This document shows, one piece after another, positions 1 to 11,204 of a DNA stretch of 62,938 nt; position 1 is the stretch's first letter, and each line of letters opens with the position of its first letter. Under the pieces are notes generated by a model. It was not told the origin of the DNA. It saw only the letters and a program-made list of their open reading frames with translations, and made no database searches. The stretch spans positions 1 to 62,938 of the forward strand of contig JADNRX010000316.1 in assembly GCA_015501595.1 (NCBI GenBank), in the 5' to 3' direction. Position numbers and translations under genes: made by a program. The DNA is from Hymenopellis radicata. Taxonomy: Eukaryota > Basidiomycota > Agaricomycetes > Agaricales > Physalacriaceae.

Positions 1-1071
1 ACGCGCATTTCGTTTTGCAGGATATCGGACCGCTTTTGAAGGAGATTAATGTTGCGGAGGGCGACCCATTGAACCTCAAGTGTGACTAACGGCGGCGCCA
101 TTTTGCGGACAAGTTGTTTGACGAGTTCTCCCGCATATGAATCATGATAATCTTTTGAATCTCAGAACGGGCATACGGAACATTGGACGATGAGATACCT
201 TCACTGCAGTCAAGACGACCGCACCGTTTGCATGCTGGAATTGAGGACACACGCTGCTTTCCCGCCAGCCAACGAAAATGGTGTTGACGCGACGGCAGTC
301 CAGAACACGCTGACGTTTGCTGGAGCACCAAAGGCCGCAAATTCGGTGACCACCTTCCGCGGCGTTGACTGCCCGTCGGAGAGAGTGACTCGTGGGCGAC
401 CGTGGAGGCGTGGCGGGTGTGAAAGAGGAGTAGCTCTTGCCCCTGCTGAGATTCCGCATCTGCAAGTATCTGTCCGTGAACCGCGTGCCATGGGCCTAGT
501 CAAGGTCAATATCGCTTTCAATCTTTGTAATAGGAAATATTCACCTTTTTCAAATGCGGACGAGCTTCGCCTAGGCACTGCGCCGTCATAAACACATCGA
601 CGCTGTTCTGGAGACTCTTTGTATATGCTTTCTATCACCACCTTCTTTGTGCTCTCGTTCCGCAGGAGAAGTTTCTCGTGAAGCTCCCGAGCGACGTCGT
701 CCACGCTTTCGTTGTTACCGCGTGCCCTACCTCGTGCACCAAGCGTTCCATGTCGAGGTTTTCAAGAACATGCCGACGATGGCGTGTGCGAGGAGATCAG
801 CGGTCGTCAGCGGAAGCATCAAGCCGACGTGAGATTAGTTATTGCTTTATAAACGTCGGTTGCATACTAGAAGGGGCACCCAACCTGAGGAGAGTCAGTA
901 AAGAGATGGGCACAAGCGGACTCACTTGATATCAAGTGCGGCCTCGCCGGCGACGAAGAACTGAGCAAATAGGTTAATGTGACTTGTGCGAACAAGCATC
1001 CACAACACGATGACGTACGAGAGTAATACAAATTTCAAAAGCCGTTTGAGTTGAGGTCGTCTTTTCGACAT
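1..1071 (-). CDS. unrecognised gene, N-terminal membrane anchor, runs off window edge
   Basis: I do not recognise this gene. The minus strand opens at an ATG at 1069-1071 with a basic start ([10 protein letters not shown]) and a hydrophobic stretch ([14 protein letters not shown]) that reads as a signal anchor. A GT-AG intron follows near 885-925. Further minus-strand segments near 470-760 read as coding only in pieces (for example [17 protein letters not shown] and [14 protein letters not shown]) and need one more intron near 490-540. The frames do not join cleanly around 700-850, so it may be damaged. The first 30 bases of the coding region recur at about 9705-9735, beside DUF6534 copy B, which ties this gene to the duplicated block. 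No function is proposed. Confidence 0.3.
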
Positions 1072-1359
1072 AGCAAAACTTTCATGGACACCTGTCCACG
1101 CGTCGAAATATATCTACGTTGTAACAGAAGGTTGGTGGATCAAGAGGAGACAGACTCGCGAGGCGCGTCTCCGTGTTTGTCTGTGTTTGGCAGGGGCAGA
1201 GCACGACTTGTATTCGCACCATCACTGACGCTATGCCGCACGCCTCGTTCCAACGTGACTGTTAATTCAACCGACCACACTGCCCACCAATGTTCGACAA
1301 GACGATCCTGAGACGACCCCAACTAACTGAATAAATTACCACGACAACTTCACTTGTTC

Positions 1360-1593
1360 CCCTGTTCGGTCCGATCTTCCTCCTAACGCGATGGAACCTT
1401 TTTTTGCGCCACATACCCAATTCTGTCATGCCTCCCCCCTGTTAAGAGACAAATATTGGTCTTTGGGAATGGCAACAGGTACGAGCGGCGCGCCACAACG
1501 TAGAGGGGCCACTTGAAGATTGGTTATAACAGTTTGTTTTTCGGTGCATGTTTGAATTTCTCTCTTGTCCTTGCTTCGAGCCCCCCATTGGCA
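1360..1593 (+). repeat. shared upstream block of DUF6534 unit, copy A
   Basis: This stretch immediately upstream of DUF6534 copy A is closely similar to 7800-8092 (copy B) and to the reverse complement of 14581-15002 (copy C). Shared landmarks include TTCGGTCCGATCTTCCTCC, CGTAGAGGGGCCACTTGAA and a run reading CAGTTTGTTTTTCGGTGCA. Because upstream sequence as well as coding sequence is shared, the three genes arose by segmental duplication and probably began with the same promoter. I see no certain TATA box. Confidence 0.75.
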
Positions 1594-2954
1594 ATGGGTA
1601 CTTATGATGATCCGCTCGGGTTCGTTTTCCAATTCCTGCATGCAGTACCATCATGCTGAACTCGGCCTTTTTACAGCTCCATCCTCATCGGGACTTGGAT
1701 CTCATCGATGCTGTTCATGCTCTACATCCGAGAGACGATCACGTACTATTCGTCTTTCAAGAGCGATGCGCTAGCGGTGAAGATCTTCGTCGCTCTGGCC
1801 GTCATCATAGATACGGTATCTCTTAGCGCTGATTTCGCAGAAGTGTATTTGGTGCGTGCTTGCGAAGATACCGTTATCACGGGCGTCTTACTGACAGTGA
1901 CGCAGTACACGGTTAGCCACTGGGGCGACCTGGAATTCTTAAGCACTCAGACCTGGCCTTTCACGTTATACCTGGCTACCACTGGTGTAACGGGTCTACT
2001 CGTACAGTCTTTTCTTGTCAACCGGTACTATGCTTTGTGAGTTCGTCAAGTATACTTCTTTGTGGTCAATGCAACTAACTGTTGGGCAGGACCAAGAACT
2101 GGCTCATATGCGTATTCCTTACGCTCTGTATCATCGTTTCTGTCTGTCTCTCCGTTCTTTCGATGGTTGTTTCCCCACTGACGACCCTCACATAGTACGG
2201 GGGCTCACTGGCAACGGTTATCATACTGACTCGCTTCAATGCGTACAACCAGCGTTACCTGATCAAGACTCCCGTTATTGTCTGGTTGACCATGACTTCA
2301 GTCACGGGTATGTATACCTCGACCCTTTCCTTCGCACCTTATATCTAAAACGACAGGTAGACGTTCTCATTGCGCTCGTTCTTATCTGGCAGCTGTATAA
2401 CATGAAGACCTCGTTCAAGACCACAGAGCACCTGATCCAGCGGCTTATGCGTGCTGCCATGCAGACCGGTTCCACCACGTCCGTTGTCGCGATTTCCATT
2501 CTCATTGCATATCTTGTCAACAATACAAGTAACGGTACGCCTATCCGGAGCTTTCTCATGCCCCCAATCTCACTGTTCGTGGGGCTAGTCGGAACCGCAC
2601 TTGCTTTCATCTTGGGTCGTGTTTACATATTGACGCTGCTCTACAACTTGAACATCAGGAAGACCCCGAAGAAAGAAGGAGGAACATCCACATCAGATCA
2701 CGACTACCGATCTCACAGAGGCCCAGCAATGGCGATGGAAGGGATTCGTCAGTCTGAACCGTCTGGCATGTTGTTCTTGTCTTAACTCTGAACAGACGTC
2801 CAACGTACCGCTGTCGTGCACATGGACACTTCTGGCGACGATCATGCCTTGGCACCAAGCTCGTACAAGTCGCAGGTATGTTTGGTTCCCCGCGCAATGT
2901 ACTCGGCTCCTGACTTCCCAGCAGCACGACGACAAAGTGCCAGAGATGGTCTGA
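1594..2954 (+). CDS. DUF6534-family seven-transmembrane protein, copy A (intact)
   Basis: This is a fungal integral membrane protein of the DUF6534 family, abundant in Agaricomycetes and of unknown biochemical role. The ATG at 1594 (MGTYDDPLGFVFQ) is conserved in all three copies of the window. Hydrophobic helices follow in order: SSILIGTWISSMLFMLYI, then KIFVALAVIIDTVSLSADF, then WPFTLYLATTGVTGLLVQSF, then further helices near 2100-2200. The C-terminal half carries the DUF6534 core (VDVLIALVLIWQLYNMKTSF, LIQRLMRAAMQTGSTTSV, LVGTALAFILGRVYILTLL). Introns lie at about 1851-1905, 2037-2090, 2190-2290 and in the tail. The last exon reads QHDDKVPEMV before TGA at 2952-2954. Compared with copies B and C it has no stop codons, so it is the likely functional member. 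Exon edges are inferred. Confidence 0.75.
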
Positions 2955-3039
2955 CTGGCATACACACTCTTTATACCCGAATACTTCTGTCTGGACGATA
3001 TATTCATTATTTTAGTACTACAATGGAATGGGGGTTATG

Positions 3040-3135
3040 TTCTTCACGGAGGTTACAACTCCACGACCGGCCAGAGTCCTTCCTCGGGCTCCACTATCCG
3101 GTGAAAGACCTCCTCTACTCGCTTCCACTCAGCAG
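3040..3135 (-). pseudogene. TENA/THI-4-like C-terminal fragment, copy A
   Basis: On the minus strand this short segment reads GSAEWKRVEEVFHRIVEPEE and then GLWPVVEL before a stop. The same segment lies convergently behind DUF6534 copies B (9550-9735) and C (15125-15344). The alternation of acidic and aromatic residues ending in E-E-G-F-W-P resembles the last helix of TENA/THI-4 (heme-oxygenase-like) proteins, an assignment made from pattern memory only. No upstream exons are present here, so it is a remnant carried with the duplicated unit. Confidence 0.4.
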
Positions 3136-3234
3136 AACCCCGGTTGACACCCAGTCTCCGGGATGTTCATGTCCGCTTGGTGGCGTACGACATACCTCCA
3201 ACAAAGTGGACGTGCGTGCGAGACGCGTTTGTGA

Positions 3235-4760
3235 TCATGCGTGAAGCTTGCCGACACACCCCGGGACCGCTCATTGAAGCTAACCATCACCACCGCGTTA
3301 TCGTAATGCCTTCAAGTCCTTCAATTTCCACCAAATCTGAAGAAACGCTGCAGGTCTATGTTGAGAACGGATTGGCCGACGCTGGAACATACGTTGCATT
3401 TCTTCCACTTTGAGGCGTCCTGACAACACCGCCCTAATTCGCCTCATTGCCATTGACCGGTCGACTAGGCATGGTCTATATCAAAATGGCATCCCAGTCC
3501 TGGTGTACCATTTTACGCTCGAAGGCTGGTCCGAATCGGGCACAACTTGGTGGCAGTCAGTCGCATTCCTTTCATCTAGCGTTATCTCTGAGTCGCCCTT
3601 TACAGTGGCCACACAGGAACACAGCACACGTGTGTCTCTTCAACGGGTGTCTTACTCCGAGTCCTCTGCAGCGGCCTCTTCGGCCCCATTGTCATCAGGC
3701 CTACTGAAACTGTTCCGGACTTCGAGGAAGACCGAGTCCTTATTCTATCCAATGTGTCATACATGGTCCAGCGACCTGTTATCGCAATACCTTAATGTGA
3801 GTTCGACTCGGAGGACTCTTCTTCGACTTTACCTTACCTTCTGCCTGTGTAGTCGAACCCCATGGAAACTATAGCCGAGCCTGTATCAGACGCAGCGACC
3901 ATCAAAGGCGTAGGCCAATTCACAGTGTGTGAGGCATTTCCAGACAGCACCTGAACGGTGAGTCGCACTATAATCTAACCCTAGAGCCTAACAAAACGAA
4001 GGTTTACTTGCTTAGACTTCCCAGTAACCTGACTGTTCCTTAGGTATCGCTTGCGTCTCATTAATGCAGGATCCTTCGCCCCTATTCATTTTTCAGTGGA
4101 TCGACACGTTCTCACTGTGATTGAGGCGGACGCGCCACGGGACTGCCGTTGTTCCCATAGAGGTCGAAAGAGTCACGCTACAGGCTGCACAGAGGTACAG
4201 CGTCCTTCTTACAACTAACCAAACCCCGTCTGCGTACTGGATGCGTGCTATTACTGTATTGATGACAGTATGTTTGCGTACACAAAGTATAGTCCCCCTC
4301 TGGTGTTTGCTTGTTTGAATTCTTAACCACTTTGATAGTCACCACATGAATTCCCAGACGCTAGGCGTGGACTGATAGCGCCGCGATGCCTACGGCGGAC
4401 TCACAGCCTGGGACCGAAAGTGGAACTTCTGCTTAACGTTCAAGCGTTGGTTCCTGCAGATGCTATGGATGCGTCCTCGGACGTTTCTCTGTCCATACCG
4501 TTCACTTTTTCAATACAGCGGACGTATTTTCAAAATTGGTGTTCTTTTGTGAATGTAACGAGTTGGGAACTGTTGCCACATGGGCAATCTGCCCTTGTCT
4601 CTGCGACTGCGCGTGATGCTAGTCTTGGTATGTTCATCTCCGTTTAGTCGCCTACTTAACTTTCACTAGAACTGCGTGTCGCAAGTGGGGAATGACGCCA
4701 CACTTGAACCATGATGTTCGCTCAATTCGGAACTTCATGGTCATTGGATCTGTTCTCAGT
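3235..4760 (+). pseudogene. multicopper oxidase (laccase/ferroxidase-like) remnant
   Basis: Pieces of all three cupredoxin domains appear in the right order but in shifting frames. Domain 1 gives TPGPLIEANHHHRVIVM, then RHGLYQNGIP in place of the usual HWHGLYQNG, and GLFGPIVIRPTE with FEEDRVLILSNVSYM. Domain 2 gives YRLRLINAGSFAPIHFSVDR, TAVVPIEVERVTLQAAQRYS, and FTFSIQRTYFQNW with FVNVTSWEL. Domain 3 keeps only VGNDATLEP, a stop, and HGHWIC. The copper-binding HWH and the C-terminal HCHIxWH are missing, and at least two frameshifts fall between 4080 and 4290. It is therefore a dead gene that once oxidised phenols or iron outside the cell. It lies between DUF6534 copies A and B, transcribed the same way. 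Confidence 0.75.
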
Positions 4761-4989
4761 CGCAGTCAACCGACGTCGTGGGCGTCGTCAGGACATCTTC
4801 CCGCACCTCTCGGCCTTCGAATGCTTGCCACCTCCACATTGTCGTCGTGCTCGCCATCGCTGGATCTGCCCGTTGCGACGAGGACGGCAAGAATTCGCCA
4901 TCGCGACAAGTACATGGTGTTGATAACCGGGAAATCGCGAGGAAGGTACGTACCTCGTCAGCTTGACTGTGCTTTCGTGTAATGAGGAT

Positions 4990-7574
4990 GCTATCAATTC
5001 AGCATTTCGCTAAAGTGCGTGTCTAGCGCTTCCTGGCATCTAGGACCATCAGCGCATTCAAGTAAGTCGTCAAGTGTCCCTTAGGACTCGGCGAGGCTGA
5101 CTATGTAAGTCGCACAGATGAAGACCATCACCGAATCGTCCGTGCCAGTGGGGATTCCTGACGTGAGGCTTGGCGGGTCCGGGCGCGTGTTTGGCACCTT
5201 ACGCGTAGAGGACGGGGAAAATACAAATGAAGTAGCATTTGAAACGTGTTTACACTTGCCTAGTGTAGATCTAATGAAACAAATCGTCAAGACAATGAAG
5301 TTGAACAGGAAGACAACGCGCCTCAAAGTGTTAGATACGGCGGCCTTATAGGACAGAACAGTAACACGCGGTCCTCGCGTTACGTCCAGAACAGAGTTCT
5401 GAAACCGTCAAGTCGAACATCCTTGAAAAGCTAATTCAAGGTGAGTCGAGAAGCATTAAATAAATGAAAGCTTACCTTGAACTCCCGATTGTTTCCAGGG
5501 CACCAACTCGCTGGCAGAGCGCCATTCATCCTCCGCACACGGTCGGCGCAGAAAGGATTGACGGTGTCGTCGCTGCCGAGGCTCGTGATCGCGTGTCGGA
5601 ATGTGGTGGTGAGAGTACAAGTCACGAGTCGGGCTCACTTGGACATGCACCACCACCAAGTTGAGCTCATTTCTTATTTCAATCAATTTCACGTACCTCT
5701 CTGCTTGTGCGCACTGTAAATCACTCAATACCCTTGCATTTTGATCGCGATCCCGGGGGACGGAAACGCGTCAAAACGCGTCCTGTTCAGCTTGGTGCTC
5801 GTTCCGCTTCCGTCAAGTTCGACTTGTGCGAGTTATGACGAGGCTATCTGGTGCCTCTCCAACTCAATCTTATCGCGTCGGGACCGGCAGCCTGGGAACG
5901 TGGACGGCGGGCGCTGACGCGGCTTTTCACCGGCACCCTTTACCTCCATCCCCCATCTCATTTTGGTCCAGACCTCAGTTCTGTAGGACATTCCTCCTCT
6001 GTGTTGTTAACGCGACTATTACAACACCAAGTACAGCACCCTGGAACATTGACTCGGCGATCTCGGCATCGTCTTCCCAAGAATGTTTGGAACGAGCTCC
6101 ATGCTCGAGAACGTGGATACGCCAAATCTATTCAAAACTGTAAGTCCCCCGTTCCTGTACCGCATTGGCTGATGATTCATTTCGAGTTTTTAAAAGAATG
6201 TTGAGATCGGCAGACCGCGCGGTCTGGTGATCTGGGTAATGCAACATTGCTCATTTTTCTCAAGTTCGCGCCCGGACCCCGTTCTTCCAAAGTTCAATTA
6301 GGATTTTCGCGTTTACGTGGTGAAGATACGATGTAATCGCTTACGGAGACATGGTGATTACTACTCTCCGAACGTTGGACTTGGGGAGACTTCGAAGCGC
6401 GGATTGGGGACTACGTATGTCCCTCTTCAGATTCATCCATCCGCACTTCCCCAGACCTCCTCCCAGATTATACCGCCAACACCTCGAAGGGACATCGCCC
6501 TCATTGCTCCATCAAGCTCTAAACTGACATCCATTCAATTCGCCAATTTACTTGTGGTGTCGATTCCAACATTCGGTTTCCAAGCCCAAAACTGCCGCAC
6601 CCTCGAAACGGTCATGTCATCGCCGTCGAATTCTTTCTCCACGGACCACGGGAGATCTGGATCTGGGCTGCACCAACTTGGGAATCATATAAACTTGGTC
6701 GTGGCGGCCCGGCGGGTGACACCAGGCCCACGCCCTTCCTTCCTTTCCCCCCACTTTGACCTCGACTTCTCTCCTACTATGGTCGTAATGCTGACGATGG
6801 CGGCCCCTTCATCGTCGCCGTACTTGCGCCGTCGTCGGGAGCGCGAGCCTAGCATGTACGGGTAGGTTCTTTCTTACCATCATGTTGGACTTTATGCTCC
6901 GAGTTCGTTGCGTTTATCAGACTCGATACTTCAATTACCTCTGGACTCGTTAGCTTGGTGGGTCTCTCTTATGCTTGTTGAACTTGTGACTTCCGGTTTG
7001 AAGGTCCTGTCTTGTTCGCTGCTGACTTCATGATTTGTTGCCTTCAGCGTCTTCAGGGTTCGTTGTCCGTGTCCTTGGACCTGTCGTCAATGTGCTAACT
7101 CTGTCTTCAAGGACCTCGACTTGGACCTCCATCCCTGGTCACTCCGTACGGGCTCGCTATCACCGCCAACACTGTCAAGGCATGTTCATCGTCGCCTTCA
7201 TCTTATATTGGAGATGCTCAATGAGCCACTTGGAAATGATGTTCACTTGGATGTAATGACATGTCACATCGTAGCAGGTTGCTCTGGAAGCGGGACTTGA
7301 GCATTACAAGTAGTAGAATACAAATGTGCACATACTTTTTCCTTGTTTCTTGGGGCTTGTATCTATGCTGAGAGTGTGGAATAGAGAATTTAGACTGATC
7401 TTGCGTGCTTGTAGTAGCGTGTCCAGGCTATCGGCTTGTTCGGGCCGTACAAAGGCAACTTTGATGAACGTGGGGGACGGCGGAGGTAGCGGGCTTTGCA
7501 GTGCGAACATGGCGTTACCGCGTAATCCGGGTCTGGTTTACAAAGTGTTAGCAGTGCCGACCGGCGGTAGACGC
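4990..7574. other. 2.6-kb stretch without a recognisable gene
   Basis: Short open frames occur (for example 5118-5351 and 6317-6865 on the plus strand), but none shows a family motif, a credible exon chain or biased composition. The 6317-6865 frame is rich in Ser/Pro and could be chance. Two NCGC-rich islands (5740-5790, 5870-5930) stand out slightly. It is most likely decayed sequence continuous with the multicopper-oxidase remnant. Confidence 0.4.
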
Positions 7575-7775
7575 GCTGAAAGTGCTACTGTATTCCATTC
7601 CTCAGGCCGGTGTCCAAGGTTTCAGTGGTTGAATGCTTTCAAAATAGAATGCCGATTGACGTGACTGTATCGTGTAAAGGAGGCATACATAGTCAAGTAT
7701 TTCGGTACTGTGCACGTTTTGGATGTCAACGCACGACTAGGAGCAACCAATGAAAGGGAGGCGAAGAACATGGTA
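7575..7775 (+). repeat. duplicated fragment X, copy 1
   Basis: This segment matches the reverse complement of 15957-16240. Shared peptides are VFHSSG..R.RFQW and VH(V/I)LDV, and both copies read ARLGATNERE. Copy 1 is shorter because internal parts are missing. It lies just upstream of DUF6534 copy B, and its partner lies on the upstream side of inverted copy C, so it belongs to the same duplicated block. The parent gene is not recognised. Confidence 0.65.
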
Positions 7776-7799
7776 TCTCGGGAAAACCCGAAGGTGCGA

Positions 7800-8092
7800 A
7801 TCCCAACTTGTGTTCAGTCCGATTCGGATCTGCCTCCTAACGCGTTTCTATGCGCCGCATGGGCTAGACTCGAAATTCTGTCCCCCGGCATTTAGAAAGA
7901 TACAATTTGGGAATAGCAAACAGGTCTCAGAACAGTCAACGTATCCAATCCTCTGGAACTACTGACCATAGGGGCATAACTGACACCCGCGACGTGTAGA
8001 GGGGCGGTAACAGTTTTTTTTTCGGGTGCATGACCACCTGCGAGGGCTTCTTAAATTGCTCCTCTTGCTCTCGTTACAAGGCTCCATTTGCA
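7800..8092 (+). repeat. shared upstream block of DUF6534 unit, copy B
   Basis: It is homologous to 1360-1593 and, inverted, to 14581-15002. It keeps the GTTCAGTCCGATTCGGATCT and CGTGTAGAGGGGCGG landmarks in diverged form and ends at the ATG of copy B. Divergence here is greater than between A and C near the start codon. Confidence 0.65.
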
Positions 8093-9444
8093 ATGAGTCT
8101 TTACGATGATCCGTTCGGGTGCGTACTCCACTCCATGCAGGTACAATGCTTAACTGGCTTTGACAGCTCCGTCCTCATCGGGAGTTGGATCGCGTCCATG
8201 CTGTACATGCTCATCATCCGAGAGACGATCAGCTACTATACGTCGTTTGGCAAGAGCGACGCGCTGAAAACAAAAATCTTCGTCGCCTGGGCCGTCCTGG
8301 TAGATACGGTGTCTCTTTGCGCTGATTACGCAGATGTGTATTTGGTGCGTGCTTGCGAAGATACGGTTATCACAGGCCTGACAGTGACAGTACACGGTTT
8401 CCCACTGGGGCGACCTGCCATTCATCCAAAGTCAGGCCTGGCCTTTCACGCTATATCTGATTACGACTGGTATAACGGGTCTCAACGTACAGTCTTTTCT
8501 TGTCAAGCGGTGCTATGCTTTGTGAGTTCGTTTCTCTGTTGTCAATGCAACTAACTGTTGGGCAGCACCAAGAATTGGCTCATATGCGTGTTCCTTTCGC
8601 TCTGTGTCCTCATTTCTGTGTGTCTCCGTTCTTCTGGTAGTTATTGCCCCACTGACGACCTGTACATAGTTCGGGGGCTCAGTGGCATTGGTTATCATAC
8701 TGACTCGCTTCAACGCGTACAACCAGCGTTTCATGATCAAGACTCCCGCTATTGTCTGGTTGACCATGACTTCAGTCACGGGTATGTATACCTCAACCCT
8801 TCCCTTCGCACTTTGGATCTGAAACAACGGGTAGACATTCTCATTGCGGCCGTTCTTATCTGGCAGCTATATCACATAAAGACCTCCTACAAGACAGCAA
8901 GGTACATGATCCAGCGGCTTATGCGTGCTGCCATGCAGACCGGTACCACCACGTCCGTTATCGCGCTTTCCGTTCTCATTTCATATCTTTGCAACAATAC
9001 AAGTAACGGTACGCCTATCCTGAGCTTCCTCATGCCCTGAATCTCATTGTTCGTGGGGGCTAGTTGGAGTCGGACTGTGCTTCATCCAGGGTCGTGTCTA
9101 CATATTGTCGCTGCTCTACAACTTGAACGTCAGGACGATCCTGCAGCAACAAACAACTCAGACAACAACAACGGTGGCAGCATCTGAAGACACCTACCCA
9201 TCTCAAAGGAGCGCAGCAATGGCGATGGAAGGGATTCGTGAGTCTGAAGCGTCTGGCATGTAGTTCTTGTCCAACTTTGACAGATGTCCAACATACCGCT
9301 ATCGTGCACATGGACACTTCTGGCGACGATCTGGCCTTGACACCAAGCTCGTACAAGTTGCAGGTATATTTGGTTCCCCGCGCAGTGTACTCAACTGCTG
9401 ACTTCCCCCTCCAGCACGACGACAAAAGGAGACAGATGGTCTGA
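8093..9444 (+). pseudogene. DUF6534-family protein, copy B (stop codon and frameshift)
   Basis: This copy begins MSLYDDPFGCV at 8093 and follows copy A through the same introns. The core VDILIAAVLIWQLYHIKTS and LIQRLMRAAMQTGTT are well kept, with SYLCNNTSNGTPI before the last helices. At 9038-9040 a TGA replaces the second Pro codon of the A-copy LMPPISLF. At 9055-9059 the GGGG run of copy A has become GGGGG, which shifts the frame through the last membrane helix. The tail homologous to copy A ends QHDDKRRQMV with TGA at 9442-9444. Two independent lesions make it a probable pseudogene, though the G-run change could be an assembly error. Confidence 0.7.
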
Positions 9445-9549
9445 CTTGCATCCACACTCTTTCTACCTGAATATTATTCTCTGGAGGATACGTTCATTGT
9501 TGTACGACTACTATCTCGGAATTGATTAGGGAATATGTTTTTCATGGAG

Positions 9550-9735
9550 CTTACAACTTCTCATTATCAGACGACCGGAATCCTTCCTCGAGCTCCACTG
9601 TCCGGTGAAAGACCTCCTCTGCGCGCTTCCACTCAGCAGAACCCGCAGGTCGTTGATAAGTTTGGTCATCCACAAATTCTGGGCGACTTGAGTTATCGGA
9701 GAGTACCGTTTGAGTTGAGGTAGTCTTTTTGACCA
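9550..9735 (-). pseudogene. TENA/THI-4-like C-terminal fragment, copy B
   Basis: On the minus strand the segment reads SRPEFVDDQTYQRPAGSAEW and then KRAEEVFHRTVELEEGF, the longest uninterrupted version of this fragment. It lies convergent to DUF6534 copy B, as in units A and C. Its 5' side runs directly into sequence shared with the start of the gene at 1-1071 (MVKKTTSTQ here, [10 protein letters not shown] there), so two unrelated pieces are joined. It is too short to be a working enzyme. Confidence 0.4.
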
Positions 9736-9775
9736 TCAGTACACGCATCCAAGTATATCTACGCGAACTGTTAGA
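9705..9775 (+). repeat. repeat shared with 1045-1115
   Basis: Both places carry CCGTTTGAGTTGAGGT(C/A)GTC followed by TTTT(C/T)GAC(C)AT and, further on, AATATATCTACG or AGTATATCTACG. At 1045-1115 this is the start codon region of the leftmost minus-strand gene. The copy here marks an edge of the duplicated block. Confidence 0.6.
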
Positions 9776-10224
9776 TCAACCGATCACAAACAAGGCAATT
9801 ACCTTCTCCATCGCCCAGAGGAAAACACCCATCCAAAATACTCGTTCCATTGACAACCTTCCCCGCTCTTCCCCAATCTCAGCCATATAATCCCGCGTGC
9901 CTTTCGGCAATCTTCAGTGTCCACCGCTTAGCCGTGTCCTAGAAAAAATTGACTTGCCGAATGACTCTGACGTTTGTCAGCGAGAACACGAGGATGCGCT
10001 GGTTTAGTTTCTCTTCGGGGGAACCGATGGCATGAGAGGGATGAGAGGGATGAGGGAGCCGATAAAGCGGGGGGTAGGCGTGGGCGGCGTATATTTTGTC
10101 TTGCGTGAGTGGTCCAGGGTGCCATCTCCAGCTTGCTGCAGGAATGGATGCTGCGGCTTCGATGTATCCTCCAGCAATGTTCCCAAGGAAGAGCAGAGAT
10201 GACGAGATGCATGAAGCGCGCGAT

Positions 10225-11165
10225 GTCACCATGTACCTGTGAAATGAAGACGTCGGTAACGCCGGCGGGGCTGCACGCTACTTCCGAATTTGACGATGGG
10301 GAATGTATCGAGAATGGCACGCGTCAGGCCTTGGGTTCGCGACTGGTAAACGTCCCCGCCACCGTGGCGCCGCGGGCCATATCGCTCGGGATGGCGAATA
10401 GCCTGATGATCAAGAATGAGGACGTGGTCGTAAATACACACGGAAGGACACTCACTCCAGTAATGATGATCACACAGAAGAGGGCCGAAACACATCCTGT
10501 TATCGCGTACAGAACGATCCTAACAAATCGTCAGTTGGTGCGAACGCGAAAAAAGAAGCTGCATACATAGCTAACGCCGTATTGGAAGAGCCTTTCTGAC
10601 CGTTACCCCCGGTACCACCACCACTTCCCGTCGTCGTGGAGTCATTTGAAGCGCCGGTCGCATTGTAAGCCCAGAGCGTAGCAAACAGAAAGCCGGGCTC
10701 CGTAGCGTAGTTGTTTTTGATCGTTTCGCTCATGGTCGCGGCGGAGTCATTAAGCCTCTGAGAATCATAGGTGCCCCCAATACTGGTGTTCCCAGTACCA
10801 ATCTGACCAAACTGGTATTCGATTAGATGGGAGGATGTCAGACTCTGGGTAGAGAATATGTCGAAGACTTGATCGAAGGTCTCTGGATCTGCATATTCAG
10901 GATTGATGATACAAGCCACAGACGAAAGCGAGTAGAGGAGCTATCGCGCGATATCAGCACAGAAGAAGTAGAGAGAAGAATCATACGTACTGCAGCAACA
11001 GCACCCTTATCGCGGGCCAATGTAAAGATATCAAGCTCCTGGTCAGCATCAATTGCGTTCTTGTCGCACGACACGAGGGCAATCCATGGCGTCGTGGCTA
11101 AGTGGGCGTTAAACGAGGCAGTAAAATGCCAAGATCTGCTTACTGCCGGGGGTATTGTTGTTGTT
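10225..11165 (-). pseudogene. PA-domain transmembrane protein, both ends missing (RING-type E3-like family)
   Basis: The minus strand encodes a protease-associated domain (TTPWIALVSCDKNAIDADQ, DIFTLARDKGAVAAV, then ACIINPEYADPETFDQVF) followed by an NTALAMYAASF segment. A membrane helix follows (VLYAITGCVSALFCVIII), and a cytoplasmic AIRHPERYGPRRHGGG region ends with LTRAILDTFPIVKFG. This order matches fungal PA-TM-RING proteins, membrane E3 ligases of the secretory or vacuolar route. No C3HC4 RING follows; the sequence after 10225 has no cysteine pairs. The signal peptide and first part of the PA domain are also absent, replaced by KRE6-like sequence. Introns at about 10415-10460, 10520-10560 and 10920-10985 splice plausibly. 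I regard it as a truncated remnant. Confidence 0.6.
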
Positions 11166-11204
11166 CTTTTCTTCCGAGAAATGCAAGAGAGCGAGACAAG
11201 ATAC

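Noticed and set aside
5118..5351. Frame with EVAFETCLHLPSVDLMK, considered as a copia-type Gag-Pol protease remnant (LKNVLHVP-like)
   Set aside because: No zinc knuckle, integrase or reverse transcriptase is nearby, and the match is only a few residues.
10140..10200. Peptide GGYIEAAASIP on the minus strand, resembling the KRE6 motif that follows the fragment at 11205
   Set aside because: It is a single short match in a frame bounded by stops, in a region that can also be read as the PA-protein tail. Not enough to claim more of KRE6.
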